From NCBI RefSeq assembly GCF_003583365.1, contig NZ_QXED01000001.1, forward strand, positions 744,001 through 808,000: a DNA stretch of 64,000 nt, written 5' to 3'. The notes under the pieces were generated by a model. That model was given only the letters and a program-made list of their open reading frames with translations, ran no database searches and was not told the DNA's origin. Position numbers and translations under genes: made by a program. Shown here in pieces: positions 9,272-17,567 of this stretch (within the stretch, counting starts at the first letter, position 1; each line of letters opens with the position of its first letter). This stretch comes from Fibrisoma montanum. GTDB lineage: Bacteria; Bacteroidota; Bacteroidia; Cytophagales; Spirosomataceae.

Positions 9272-9877
9272 TTAGTGACGCGTAGCCAGTTCGCGACGGA
9301 TTTTGCTTAAGAATTCGGGGGTGATTCCCAGGTACGACGCCAGCATATATTGCGGTACCCGCTGTTCGATGAGTGGGTACCGCCGGCGCAATTCGAGGTA
9401 ACGTTCTTCGGCCGTCTGACTGATGGTTGAGAAGATCCGGTTCTGAAAGGCGATGAAGGCGTTTTGCAGCTTGACCCGGAAGAATCGTTCAAAGGGCGGT
9501 ACGTTGATGAAAAGTTGGTCGATATCTTTCTTCTCAATCTGCAGGAGGTGCGTTTCTTCGATGGCTTCTATGTATAACGTAGCGGGTTGTTCGGTCAGCA
9601 GGCTCTGAAAATCCGAAATCCACCAGTCTTCCAGCGCGAAGTGGACATTATGCTCCTGCCCTTTTGGGTCGATGGCAAAGGCCCGCAACGTACCCTTCAC
9701 GACAAAATTCTCAAATCGGCACACTTCGCCCTGCTGCACCAGATACTGTCTGCGACGTAGTACACGGGGTTTCAGTATGCTCAGAAAATACGTTTCTTCC
9801 TCCTCGGTGAGACGGATCAACTGCTGCACATGATCCAGAATCTGCTTGTGAGCAGCCGCGGTGTCGAACACTTGCAT
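9272..9877 (-). CDS. Crp/Fnr-family transcriptional regulator
   Basis: About 201 residues: an N-terminal cyclic-nucleotide-binding-like beta-roll (LVQQGEVCRFENFVVKGTLRAF) and a C-terminal winged helix (YMLASYLGITPEFLSKIRREL). This short form is very common in Bacteroidota and usually lacks the residues that bind cAMP, so the effector is unknown. The start at 9877 is preferred over 9895 because the upstream codons fall inside the terminator of the DoxX gene. The regulator lies just beyond the DoxX/SnoaL pair on the same strand and could control it. Confidence 0.85.
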   Translation of the reverse strand: MQVFDTAAAHKQILDHVQQLIRLTEEEETYFLSILKPRVLRRRQYLVQQGEVCRFENFVVKGTLRAFAIDPKGQEHNVHFALEDWWISDFQSLLTEQPATLYIEAIEETHLLQIEKKDIDQLFINVPPFERFFRVKLQNAFIAFQNRIFSTISQTAEERYLELRRRYPLIEQRVPQYMLASYLGITPEFLSKIRRELATRH

Positions 9878-9887
9878 AACCACAGAC

Positions 9888-9915
9888 AAAAGCAACCCGG
9901 CGGGGCCGGGCTGCT
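9888..9915 (-). terminator. Intrinsic terminator of the SnoaL/DoxX pair
   Basis: On the minus strand the stem AGCAGCCCGG / CCGGGTTGCT closes a CCCCG loop and is followed by TTTTG. It lies downstream of the DoxX stop and just before the Crp start. Confidence 0.6.
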
Positions 9916-9983
9916 CATTAGTTTGCCGGTAAATATGGCAATTTACGTCTGCTTATGCCAGGTTGCCGATAACCACGGGGCGT

Positions 9984-10496
9984 TTATTTAGCCAGTCGAT
10001 TATCCAGCGACAGTTTACCCCCGCCCGACAGGAGCAGCGAAACGGCCATCGCTACGATCAGCAGGTGATATTCAAAGCCTTCGCCGGGCTGGTTGCCGTC
10101 CCAGTTCATAAAGAAGCCAACCTTTACGTGCGCTGTCAGGATAATACCCGTGAACAGCAGACTTACCAGTACGCCCACAACGCGGGTGAACAAACCGGCA
10201 ATGAGCAGAAAGGGCGTGACAAATTCAATGAGTATAATGCCAATCGACAGCAGATACGGCAGGTTTACGGTTTCCGTAAAATACTGCATTGTCCCATCAA
10301 AGCCATACCCGCCAAACCAACCCAATAGTTTCTGGGCACCGTGGGGAAACAAAACCAGCGCCAGCATCAGGCGGATCACGAGTGGTGCAGCTTCATCATT
10401 TGTGGCTACCACCCAGCGTAAGGGGAAGACCGGCGTTTCGTCCGGTACGGTCAGCGTTTTCATCCGTGCTTTTATTAGATCTTCAATCTGGTTCAC
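9984..10496 (-). CDS. DoxX-family inner-membrane protein
   Basis: 170 residues with four predicted membrane helices. The DoxX signature is present in the first helix and loop (LMLALVLFPHGAQKLLGWFGGYG), followed by FVTPFLLIAGLFTRVVG. DoxX proteins are small quinone-linked membrane proteins often found in oxidative-stress or redox loci; the reaction is not established. It follows the SnoaL-like gene by 6 bases and surely shares its transcript. The first about 40 residues are hydrophilic and longer than in minimal DoxX proteins, so a start inside (for example Met12) is possible. Confidence 0.83.
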   Translation of the reverse strand: MNQIEDLIKARMKTLTVPDETPVFPLRWVVATNDEAAPLVIRLMLALVLFPHGAQKLLGWFGGYGFDGTMQYFTETVNLPYLLSIGIILIEFVTPFLLIAGLFTRVVGVLVSLLFTGIILTAHVKVGFFMNWDGNQPGEGFEYHLLIVAMAVSLLLSGGGKLSLDNRLAK

Positions 10497-10502
10497 GATA
10501 CG

Positions 10503-10853
10503 TTATCCGGCGTAGTAAAACTTCTCGCGGATAATCCGCCCATCCTGCCACTCCTGCACCGACACCTGTTTGTACTGCTTATGCCCCCATTCGCGATGGG
10601 TGTAGTCATACTGCCATTCGACAAACGAGTGGTTTTCGCTGGCCGACGTTTTCAGTGGTACGGCTGTAAAATTTAACACATTCGCTTTGAAGTTGGCTTC
10701 GCGCTGATAGTTGGCTTGCTTGCCGATCATGGGCTCCTGCTCATTCTCCTGCATCACAACGTCGTCGTGGTAGTACGTATCGAAGGCGTGCAGGATGTGT
10801 CCCTGCTGAACCAGACGGTTCAGGTCCATTAGCTTTTCGAGGGTAGTTTGCAT
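10503..10853 (-). CDS. SnoaL-like/NTF2-fold small protein
   Basis: 116 residues matching the NTF2-like cone-shaped fold: helix NRLVQQGHILHAFDTYYHDDVVMQEN, then a beta-sheet rich in aromatics (HSFVEWQYDYTHREWG, YKQVSVQEWQDGRIIREKFYYA). Members of this superfamily act as small isomerases, hydrolases or ligand binders. No catalytic residue can be assigned. First gene of a two-gene operon with DoxX. Confidence 0.8.
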   Translation of the reverse strand: MQTTLEKLMDLNRLVQQGHILHAFDTYYHDDVVMQENEQEPMIGKQANYQREANFKANVLNFTAVPLKTSASENHSFVEWQYDYTHREWGHKQYKQVSVQEWQDGRIIREKFYYAG

Positions 10854-11181
10854 GGCTTGTGTTTTTTGTTGCTTAACGGATGCAAAACTACCGCCCCACC
10901 CGCCCCCGGAACGATGAAGTAGCTTAAGAAAAACGGTTGAACTAGTTTAAGAAAACTGAGCGGCAATAGGGAATTAGCCAGGCGGCCGTCTGAACACCGG
11001 TTGTCTTGCGTGGCACAAGCGGTGTTTCCTTCTGAGACAGAAGCGGGTTGGAAGAAAACCAGGCCGAGATGCATTTTCTGACCGTTTTCGATAAAGTTGG
11101 CGCGTCGTCGGCGTCGATTTACAATGCCTGCCCGCTTCCGTTCGTTATTTTGCCGTGATGAACGATTAACCCCACCCGGTT
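10854..11181. other. Divergent intergenic region (328 bp) between the SnoaL-like and M48/MORN genes
   Basis: No gene is visible. It contains a minus-strand -7 box (10883-10890), a tandem pair of similar boxes (TAGCTTAAGAAAAAC and TAGTTTAAGAAAACT near 10918-10957) that could be an operator, and a short hairpin with 12-base arms (10993-11004 and 11015-11026, one mismatch). Confidence 0.5.
10883..10890 (-). promoter_or_regulatory. Candidate -7 element for the SnoaL/DoxX operon
   Basis: TAGTTTTG on the minus strand fits TAnnTTTG exactly, 30 bases before the start codon. No clear TTTG lies 20 bp upstream; the paired TTAAGAAAA boxes sit just behind and could bind an activator. Confidence 0.35.
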
Positions 11182-12309
11182 ATGAACGTGAAAGCGGTTT
11201 TATACGTAACGACGCTCGTTTTAGGGGCATCCGGCTCCCTGTTAGCTCAATCCCCCGCCCGCCAGCCTATGCTGGTTTCTGAACCTTTTACCTGCAATTT
11301 TACCGGTGCGGCCGTCGATCCGCAGGTTCTTTGCAACTACATGGCCTACACCGCCAATGGCCACGCCGAACGCGTAGTTGACCGGATTTTAAAGCCCATT
11401 GGTTTGCTGCGTAATTTCAAGATTATGGAGTGCGCCAATACCCAGAACTGCTTTGCTACGGTCGTGAAGGGGCAGCGGTTTATCATCTACGACGGTGCGT
11501 TCATGCAGCGAATCGAAGATGCTACCGAAACCGACTGGTCGGCTATCAGCGTGATGGCGCACGAAATTGGCCACCACCTCCAGGGTCACACCATCGACGG
11601 CAAGGGCGGTCAACCGCAGAAAGAAATTGAAGCCGATAAGTTTTCAGGCTTTGTGCTCCATCAGCTTGGCGCATCGCTCGAAGAATCGCTGGTAGCCATC
11701 AGACTGCTTGGGAACGAACACGCTACGTCGACGCACCCGGCTAAGCCGGCCCGTATCGACGCCATTCGTAAAGGCTGGCTCGAAGCCGAAGAGCTGTATC
11801 CGAAGTGGAAAACAGCCAACAAACCGGCCGTAGCCACCGCCCCCAAACCCATCGCCACCGATGAGGCAACGGCCTCCGCCCGACCGACCACACCTACCCG
11901 CACCACCACGCCCGCCCGTACGGTCGGTTGCGTTTCGGGCGACTGTGCAGATGGCCGTGGTGTTTTTGTGTATCCCACCCGCGAACGGTACGCCGGCGCG
12001 TTTGAAGAAGGTGACAAACACGGCGAAGGCACGGAGTATTACGCCGATGGTAAAATCAAGTACAAAGGCAATTTCCGCGACAACGTCCGTTCCGACTACG
12101 GTGTGTATTACTACCGCAACGGCGACCGCTACGCCGGCTGGTTCCAGAAGAACGTACCAAACGGCAAAGGCGTGTATCACTTCGCCGACGGCGACCGGTT
12201 TGTTGGCTACTTCAAAAATGGCCAGCGCCACGGCCCGGGCATCCTCTACAACGCCGACGGCAGCAAGGAGGAAGAAGGGGTCTATGAACAGGACCAGAAA
12301 GTGAGGTAA
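11182..12309 (+). CDS. M48-like zinc metalloprotease fused to C-terminal MORN repeats
   Basis: 375 residues. A signal peptide (1-22, LLAQ) targets the protein to the envelope. Residues about 40-200 form a metalloprotease-like domain with HExxH (His127, Glu128, His131, in AHEIGHHLQGH) and a downstream ExxxD helix (Glu150, EIEADKFSGF), as in peptidase family M48. A Pro/Thr/Ala-rich linker (about 215-245) leads to at least five MORN repeats (YAGAFEEGDKHGEGTEYY, YAGWFQKNVPNGKGVYHF, FVGYFKNGQRHGPGILYN). MORN repeats elsewhere mediate lipid or protein binding. The protease/MORN fusion is unusual; the substrate is unknown. Confidence 0.85.
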   Translation: MNVKAVLYVTTLVLGASGSLLAQSPARQPMLVSEPFTCNFTGAAVDPQVLCNYMAYTANGHAERVVDRILKPIGLLRNFKIMECANTQNCFATVVKGQRFIIYDGAFMQRIEDATETDWSAISVMAHEIGHHLQGHTIDGKGGQPQKEIEADKFSGFVLHQLGASLEESLVAIRLLGNEHATSTHPAKPARIDAIRKGWLEAEELYPKWKTANKPAVATAPKPIATDEATASARPTTPTRTTTPARTVGCVSGDCADGRGVFVYPTRERYAGAFEEGDKHGEGTEYYADGKIKYKGNFRDNVRSDYGVYYYRNGDRYAGWFQKNVPNGKGVYHFADGDRFVGYFKNGQRHGPGILYNADGSKEEEGVYEQDQKVR

Positions 12310-12313
12310 AACC

Positions 12314-12382
12314 AGAGAAAAGCAGGAAGGGGAGGAAAGGCAGACCAGTACGGTTTCCCTTCCTCCCCTTCCTGCTTTTCTC
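12314..12382. terminator. Long perfect hairpin between convergent genes (bidirectional terminator)
   Basis: Arms of 23 bases (12314-12336 and 12360-12382) are perfectly complementary around a 23-base loop. The right arm ends in TTTTCTCCTTT on the plus strand. It sits exactly between the convergent M48/MORN and ornithine aminotransferase genes. Confidence 0.7.
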
Positions 12383-12384
12383 CT

Positions 12385-13632
12385 TTAAAAATTAAGAATC
12401 GTCTTTTCGATAATATCGCAGGCTTCGTGCATCTGGTCTTCGTTGATGACCAGCGGGGGCGCGAACCGAATCTTGTCGCCGTGGGTCGGCTTGGTTAGCA
12501 GGCCGTTGTCCCGCAGCTTCAGGCAGATTTCCCAGGCGGTTTCTTTTCCATATTCGGGGCGTTCGGTTATCACGATCGCGTTCAGCAGCCCCCGGCCCCG
12601 TACGGACTTCACCAGTTCTGTTTTCTGGCTCAGCGCCGTCATCCGGCTCCGGAAAACCTCACCCATCGCCATCGCGTTGTCGGCCAGGTTTTCATCGTTT
12701 ACCACCTGAAGCGCTTCCATCGTCACGACGCAGGCCAGCGGATTGCCGCCGTACGTACTGCCGTGTTCGCCAGGCTTGATCGTCAGCATCACCTCGTCTG
12801 AAGTCAGTACGGCCGATACCGGCATCGTACCACCTGACAGGGCTTTTCCCAGTACGAGCAGGTCAGGTTTCACATCCTCGTAATCACAAGCCAGGCGTTT
12901 ACCTGTCCGGCCGATACCGGTCTGTACTTCGTCGGCAATGAACAGTACGTTGTATCGAGTACACAACTCACGCACCCCCCGGAGGTAGCCCTCGTCCGGC
13001 ACCACAACCCCGGCCTCGCCCTGAATTGGCTCAACCATGAAGCCCGCAATGTTCGGGTCACGCTTGAACGTTTCCTCCAGCGCAGTCAGGTCGTTGTAGG
13101 GAATGATGATGTATCCCGGCAGCAGCGGCCCGAAATCGCGCGTACTGCTCGGGTCGGTCGACGAGGAGATAGCGGCCAGCGTACGGCCCCAGAAATTACC
13201 GGCTGCGTACACTGTTTTGGCCTGGTCCTGCGGAATACCCTTCACCAGGTACGCCCATTTCCGGGTCAGTTTCAGGGCCGTTTCGCCCCCCTCGGCTCCC
13301 GAGTTCATTAACAGGGCTTTGTCATAGCCGAAATAGTCACACAGGAATTTTTCGCAGATGCCCGTCTTATCGTTGTAGAACGCCCGCGAGGTAAGAGTCA
13401 GTCGCTGGGCCTGCTGGATGAACGCGTTGATAATGCGCGGGTGGCAATGGCCCTGGCTCACGGCGCTGTAGGCGGAGAGGAAGTCAAAATACCGTTTGTT
13501 CTCAACGTCCCAGACAAATACGCCCTCGCCCCGGGTCAGAACAACCGGAACCGGATGATAATTATGAGCGCCGTAGTTCCACTCGAGTTGCATGGCCTGT
13601 TCAGTGGCCGAGATAGGCAGTGCGGTTTCCAT
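12385..13632 (-). CDS. rocD: Ornithine aminotransferase
   Basis: 415 residues, a class III PLP aminotransferase that converts ornithine and 2-oxoglutarate to glutamate-5-semialdehyde and glutamate in arginine/proline interconversion. The internal-aldimine lysine is Lys263 in LGKALSGG; the PLP-binding Asp234 lies in [24 protein letters not shown] holds the phosphate-binding turn. Features specific to OAT include [15 protein letters not shown] near the N-terminus and [12 protein letters not shown]. Length fits the family (about 400-415). It is monocistronic, with its own promoter and a shared terminator. Confidence 0.95.
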   Translation of the reverse strand: METALPISATEQAMQLEWNYGAHNYHPVPVVLTRGEGVFVWDVENKRYFDFLSAYSAVSQGHCHPRIINAFIQQAQRLTLTSRAFYNDKTGICEKFLCDYFGYDKALLMNSGAEGGETALKLTRKWAYLVKGIPQDQAKTVYAAGNFWGRTLAAISSSTDPSSTRDFGPLLPGYIIIPYNDLTALEETFKRDPNIAGFMVEPIQGEAGVVVPDEGYLRGVRELCTRYNVLFIADEVQTGIGRTGKRLACDYEDVKPDLLVLGKALSGGTMPVSAVLTSDEVMLTIKPGEHGSTYGGNPLACVVTMEALQVVNDENLADNAMAMGEVFRSRMTALSQKTELVKSVRGRGLLNAIVITERPEYGKETAWEICLKLRDNGLLTKPTHGDKIRFAPPLVINEDQMHEACDIIEKTILNF

Positions 13633-13714
13633 AACAGTACGAATTAATGTTGGTGAACAGTTGATGAAGGGGTATTAATTTATAGAACCAACCGGTTAAA
13701 CAGTTCGTTCCTTT

Positions 13715-13745
13715 CAAAAATAGCCTGAATTAAGCAGAAGGCAAA
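13715..13745 (-). promoter_or_regulatory. Promoter of rocD
   Basis: On the minus strand TTTG (13745-13742), a 19-bp spacer and TATTTTTG (13722-13715) match the Bacteroidota primary-sigma consensus on both elements. Transcription would begin about 75 bases before the rocD start. Confidence 0.55.
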
Positions 13746-13788
13746 ACCCAACCTGCTTCACCACCAAGGGTTAATACAGAGAAAACAC

Positions 13789-13959
13789 ATGGCATCCCGC
13801 CGGAAAAACAAGAAGTTAGATGGTCTGGCTGATGAAGATTACTACTACACCCCCGAAGGTTTTGTGGTTTTTACAGCCGCCTATCATTTGAAACGCGGTT
13901 ATTGTTGTAAAAACGGTTGTCGGCATTGCCCGTACGGCTTCAAAAAAGCCAAAGAATAG
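13789..13959 (+). CDS. DUF5522 small Cys-rich protein
   Basis: A 56-residue gene. The sequence begins MASRRKNKKLDG, contains YYTPEGFVVFTAAYHL, and ends with a compact metal-site-like cluster YCCKNGCRHCPYGFKKAKE. The CCxxGCxxCPYGF pattern is diagnostic of DUF5522, a family of tiny proteins of unknown function that probably bind a metal ion. The promoter of rpmB starts at the base after its stop codon, so the two genes are adjacent but separately promoted. Confidence 0.85.
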   Translation: MASRRKNKKLDGLADEDYYYTPEGFVVFTAAYHLKRGYCCKNGCRHCPYGFKKAKE

Positions 13960-13991
13960 TTTGCGTAGTATCAGCCTTTTAGCTAATTTTG
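13960..13991 (+). promoter_or_regulatory. Promoter of rpmB
   Basis: TTTG (13960-13963), exactly 20 bp, then TAATTTTG (13984-13991): a full match to the Bacteroidota consensus, 28 bases before the rpmB ATG. It is the clearest promoter in the window. Confidence 0.65.
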
Positions 13992-14019
13992 CGCCCTCAT
14001 ACGGAAAACGAGTACGGTC

Positions 14020-14259
14020 ATGGCCAGAGTTTGTCAAATCACAGGAAAGCGGACGCGGACGGGAAATAACGTTTCTCACGCCAACAATAAAACAAAGCGT
14101 AAGTTCTACCCGAACCTCCAGAAGAAGCGTTTCTTCGTGGAGTCGACGGGCGAATGGATCACGCTGAAAGTTGCTACGTCTGCCATCAAAACCATCAACA
14201 AAAACGGTCTCGAAGCGACCCTGCGCAAGGCACACGAGCGCGGTACGCTGTCGATCTAA
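14020..14259 (+). CDS. rpmB: 50S ribosomal protein L28
   Basis: 79 residues, the usual bacterial L28 length. It opens MARVCQITGKRTRTGNNVSH and continues with the conserved NNKTKRKFYPNLQKKRFF block. A structural component of the large ribosomal subunit. It is followed by a clean intrinsic terminator and is monocistronic. Confidence 0.97.
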   Translation: MARVCQITGKRTRTGNNVSHANNKTKRKFYPNLQKKRFFVESTGEWITLKVATSAIKTINKNGLEATLRKAHERGTLSI

Positions 14260-14285
14260 CGTTTTTGGGGTTATCGCATTACCAT

Positions 14286-14315
14286 AGCCTCTTCCAGTCT
14301 GGAGGAGGCTTTTTG
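14286..14315 (+). terminator. Intrinsic terminator of rpmB
   Basis: Stem AGCCTCTTCC / GGAGGAGGCT with a five-base loop followed by TTTTT. Confidence 0.8.
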
Positions 14316-14421
14316 CATTTAGTTTACAGGGTACAGGTTGTTGGCCGGCGCAGGCAGCCCAGTCTATACGGCTCGGGAGTCAGCGGTAAACGACAAACTG
14401 CGAACATCGAACAATTCGCTC

Positions 14422-15141
14422 ATGAAAGTACAATTTGAGGATTTGATCGTTTTTGAAAACGACGACTATATACTGATTAACAAGCCCCCCCACATCGCGT
14501 CGCTCGACGAGCGCACCAACGACCGGGCGCTGAGCATCATTCGCCTGGCCAAAGCGTATCATCCCGACGCGCAGTTAGGGCACCGGCTGGATAAAGAAAC
14601 GTCGGGCATTATGGCCATCGCCAAACACCCCGAAGCCTACCGGCACCTGGCCATGCAGTTCGAACACCGCGAGGTGACCAAACGGTACCACGCCGTGACG
14701 AACGGGGTTCACGATTTCGATGGGGTTTCGGTATACCTCCCGATTGCCCCCATCAAAGACGGAACGGCCGTTCGGATTGACCGCGAAAAGGGAAAACTGG
14801 CCGAAACGATCTTCAATACGCTGCAGGCTTACCGGCAGAACACCCTCGTGGAGTGCATTCCTATCACGGGCCGTATGCACCAGATCCGGGTTCACCTGAT
14901 GTGCCTGAAAGCGCCGATTGTCAACGACCCGACGTACGGTGGCGAGCCGCTGTTTCTGTCGGAGCTGAAGCGGCATTTCAACCTCAAGAAAGATACGGAA
15001 GAACAGCCGCTGATCCAGCGGGTAGCGCTGCACGCTCATTCGCTGACGTTTGACCTGCTGGACGGTGAGCGACAGCAGTTCGAAGCGCCCTATCCGAAAG
15101 ATTTTGGCGTTTTGGTCAGGCAGTTGGAGAAGTTTTCGTAA
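14422..15141 (+). CDS. RluA-family RNA pseudouridine synthase
   Basis: 239 residues. Converts uridine to pseudouridine in rRNA or tRNA. The catalytic Asp57 lies in the signature HRLDKETSG, and the downstream ITGRMHQIRVHL block binds RNA. There is no N-terminal S4 domain, so it is a short catalytic-only form. The start at 14422 (MKVQFEDLIVF) is chosen because the 28 upstream codons have no family similarity and follow the rpmB terminator. The target uridine cannot be told from sequence; another RluA-type enzyme lies at 20824. Confidence 0.9.
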   Translation: MKVQFEDLIVFENDDYILINKPPHIASLDERTNDRALSIIRLAKAYHPDAQLGHRLDKETSGIMAIAKHPEAYRHLAMQFEHREVTKRYHAVTNGVHDFDGVSVYLPIAPIKDGTAVRIDREKGKLAETIFNTLQAYRQNTLVECIPITGRMHQIRVHLMCLKAPIVNDPTYGGEPLFLSELKRHFNLKKDTEEQPLIQRVALHAHSLTFDLLDGERQQFEAPYPKDFGVLVRQLEKFS

Positions 15142-15145
15142 ACAC

Positions 15146-15229
15146 GTAGTAAGTTAGCAAGTCGGTAAACGGGGTCAGTCGTTCTGGAAAACTGACTTAT
15201 CAAACTACCGGTCTGCTAACTTATTACCT
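15146..15229. repeat. Imperfect intergenic hairpin
   Basis: The gap between the pseudouridine synthase and the Dabb gene folds on itself: AAGTTAGCA near 15150 pairs with TGCTAACTT near 15213, with further matches inward (including TCAGT/ACTGA) interrupted by mismatches. No T-run follows, so a terminator role is uncertain. Confidence 0.5.
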
Positions 15230-15235
15230 GATACC

Positions 15236-15535
15236 ATGTTCGTTCACACAGTATTTTTCTGGCTCAAGCACCCCGAAAATCAGGCTGACCGCGACGCGCT
15301 TCGCGCTGGTCTGGAATCCCTCAAAGGCATTAACGACATCACAGCGGCTTACGTTGGCGTTCCGGCCGATACGCGCCGGCCCGTGATTGACCACAGCTAC
15401 GATTTTTCGCTTACATTCGTCTTCGCCGACAAAGCCGCTCAGGACCGCTACCAGGTTCACCCGGTTCACCTCGAGTTCGTAGCCGAATGCAGTCATTTGT
15501 GGGAACGAGTGCAGGTGTACGACGCTGTTTCCTAG
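15236..15535 (+). CDS. Dabb-domain (stress-responsive A/B barrel) protein
   Basis: 99 residues beginning MFVHTVFFWLKHPENQAD and ending HLWERVQVYDAVS. The central HSYDFSLTFVFADKAAQDRYQVHPVH block matches the ferredoxin-like dimeric A/B-barrel Dabb family. Members are small dimeric proteins of mostly unknown function. No linked enzyme gene points to a substrate. Confidence 0.85.
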   Translation: MFVHTVFFWLKHPENQADRDALRAGLESLKGINDITAAYVGVPADTRRPVIDHSYDFSLTFVFADKAAQDRYQVHPVHLEFVAECSHLWERVQVYDAVS

Positions 15536-15606
15536 CATTTCATCGGCTTCCGGAAAAGGTAGTTCTCTCCGACTAGCGAACGTACTAAGTATTTGCTATT
15601 TTGAAC

Positions 15607-15614
15607 TACCTTTG
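15607..15614 (+). promoter_or_regulatory. Candidate -7 element for the TPR/DUF4292/EnvC operon
   Basis: TACCTTTG fits TAnnTTTG exactly about 90 bases before the TPR gene. No TTTG sits at the right distance upstream. Confidence 0.28.
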
Positions 15615-15703
15615 TTTATATATCAAAACACAACCGGCCTGCAATAGTAACGGTTACTGACTCGTTTTTTGTAAGCACGTACTTTATCAATGCGCTGACC
15701 ACA

Positions 15704-17488
15704 ATGTACAAACCATATACGTTTTGCCGAAACCGGCGACTGCTGGGGATGGTCGGCGGGCTGGGACTGCTTATCTGGCTCGGCGGAACCCCCGCTGTGG
15801 CTCAGCGCAGAGAAACGAAACCGGGCCCTGAAGCCGTAAAGGCAGCTCCCGGGACTACAACACTAGCCAAGGCCGAAGAAGAATTGCTTTTTGCGGAGGG
15901 TATGCGGCATCTGATGACCGACGAACCGGCCAGAGCCATTACCCAGTTTGAAAAACTGCTGCAGAAAAACCCGAACAACGCGGCTGCCCAGTATGCCACG
16001 GCCAATGCCCTGCTGAAAACCGGCAAGACAGCCGATGCCATTCCCTTTGCCTCGAAAGCCCATTCCCTCGACGCCGAGAACAAATTCTATACGCTGCTCC
16101 TGGCCGAACTGCTTGTTAAACAGAAGCGCTATGGGGAGGCCGAAGATTTGTATGAGCAATTATTGAGCAAAGGCACCGAGAACGCTGAGTACGGGGTTGA
16201 ACTGGCCGCTATTTACCTCTTCGATGATAAGCCTGACAAAGCCCTGGACGCCTATAACCGCGTTGAACGGGCGTTAGGAATGAACGAGGAGATTACTCGC
16301 CAGAAACAACGCATCTACCTCAAGCAGAACAAAATCGACAAGGCCATCGAAGAAGCCGAAAAGCTGGTGGCTTCTGAGCCCGGCGAACCGGAATACCTGC
16401 TCGAAGGCGCCGAACTGCTGATTGCCCATGACCGCGACGATCAGGCTATCAGCTGGCTCGACAAGGCCCTTAAGCTGAATCCGGACCTGCCTCAGGCGCA
16501 CGTGCTGCTCGCAGACGTGTACCGCAAGAAAGGCGATATGGCCCGGGTGACCAAAGAACTGAATCAGGTCTTTTCCAATCCGAATCTTGAAGCCGGACTC
16601 AAAGCCCGGATCCTGTCGAGCTACGCCGGAGTGACGGGCGAAAGCACCGCAGCCCAGCAGGATGCGCTCAAAATGGCGCAGGACCTCGCTAAAACAAGCC
16701 CCAACGATCCGAAAACCCAGATTATGCTGGGCGACCTGCTCACCCAACAGGGTAAGAAAGTCGAAGCGCGTGATGCCTACGCCAAAGCTGCCCGGCTCGA
16801 TGGATCTACCTATGAAGTCTGGGGTGCCCTGCTGCAACTGGACGGCGAACTGAATCAGGTGGACAGTCTGCTGGTGCATTCGCAGCAAGCCCTCGAAGTG
16901 TTCCCCACGCAGGGGTTATTCTGGTACTCAAACGGCTCTGCACACCTCTACAAACGCCATTTCCAAGAGGCCGTCGACGCGCTGGAAGAAAGCCGGAAGC
17001 TGCTGGGCGTTACTAACAACGCAGAAGTGCTGAAGGGCATTAACGCCCAGCTTGGCGACGCCTATAACGGTCTCGGTGACCACGCCAAGTCCGACGAAGC
17101 CTACGAACTGGTGTTGAAAGAAGATCCGCAGAACGATCCCGTACTGAATAACTACAGTTACTTTCTGTCGCTACGGAAAGAAAACCTGCCGAAGGCACTT
17201 CAGATGTCGAAGAAGCTGGTAGAGCGTAACCCGACCAATGCCACCTTCCTCGACACGCACGCTTGGGTGCTTTACACCATGAAAGACTACGCCAAGGCCC
17301 GGCAAGTGCTGGAAAAAGCGATTCAGGCTGATCCAGCCGGTATCAGCGGAACCATACTCGAGCACTACGGCGATGTCTTGTTCCAGCTTGGCGAGCGGGA
17401 GAAAGCGCTGGATCAATGGAAAAAAGCAAAAGCCAAAGGCGAGACCAGCGATGCGCTGGATAAAAAAATCGCTACGGGGAAGTTATAA
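15704..17488 (+). CDS. Periplasmic TPR-repeat protein
   Basis: 594 residues. A signal peptide (about 1-34, GTPAVAQ) precedes many tetratricopeptide repeats running almost to the C-terminus (for example RAITQFEKLLQKNPNNAAAQ, QAISWLDKALKLNPDLPQAH, KARQVLEKAIQADPAG). Such superhelices are protein-docking scaffolds. The gene heads a three-gene series with a DUF4292 lipoprotein and an EnvC-like protein, a combination recurring in Bacteroidota and suggesting a role in envelope assembly or cell separation; that role is inferred from context. Confidence 0.87.
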   Translation: MYKPYTFCRNRRLLGMVGGLGLLIWLGGTPAVAQRRETKPGPEAVKAAPGTTTLAKAEEELLFAEGMRHLMTDEPARAITQFEKLLQKNPNNAAAQYATANALLKTGKTADAIPFASKAHSLDAENKFYTLLLAELLVKQKRYGEAEDLYEQLLSKGTENAEYGVELAAIYLFDDKPDKALDAYNRVERALGMNEEITRQKQRIYLKQNKIDKAIEEAEKLVASEPGEPEYLLEGAELLIAHDRDDQAISWLDKALKLNPDLPQAHVLLADVYRKKGDMARVTKELNQVFSNPNLEAGLKARILSSYAGVTGESTAAQQDALKMAQDLAKTSPNDPKTQIMLGDLLTQQGKKVEARDAYAKAARLDGSTYEVWGALLQLDGELNQVDSLLVHSQQALEVFPTQGLFWYSNGSAHLYKRHFQEAVDALEESRKLLGVTNNAEVLKGINAQLGDAYNGLGDHAKSDEAYELVLKEDPQNDPVLNNYSYFLSLRKENLPKALQMSKKLVERNPTNATFLDTHAWVLYTMKDYAKARQVLEKAIQADPAGISGTILEHYGDVLFQLGEREKALDQWKKAKAKGETSDALDKKIATGKL

Positions 17489-17491
17489 AGA

Positions 17492-17554
17492 AGTTTGTCG
17501 TTTGACGTTCATGGTGAGTATTCAACTCAAACGCTGAACTACGAACGACAAACT
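17492..17554. repeat. Imperfect hairpin between the TPR and DUF4292 genes
   Basis: Arms 17492-17511 and 17535-17554 pair at about 16 of 20 positions (AGTTTGTCGTT with AACGACAAACT). It lies inside an apparent operon, so it may attenuate transcription or stabilise mRNA ends. Confidence 0.55.
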
Positions 17555-17567
17555 ACGAACCAGTTAC

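Noticed and set aside
11644-12231. Minus-strand open frame opposite the M48/MORN gene
   Set aside because: It mirrors the repeats and the HExxH gene; no independent support.
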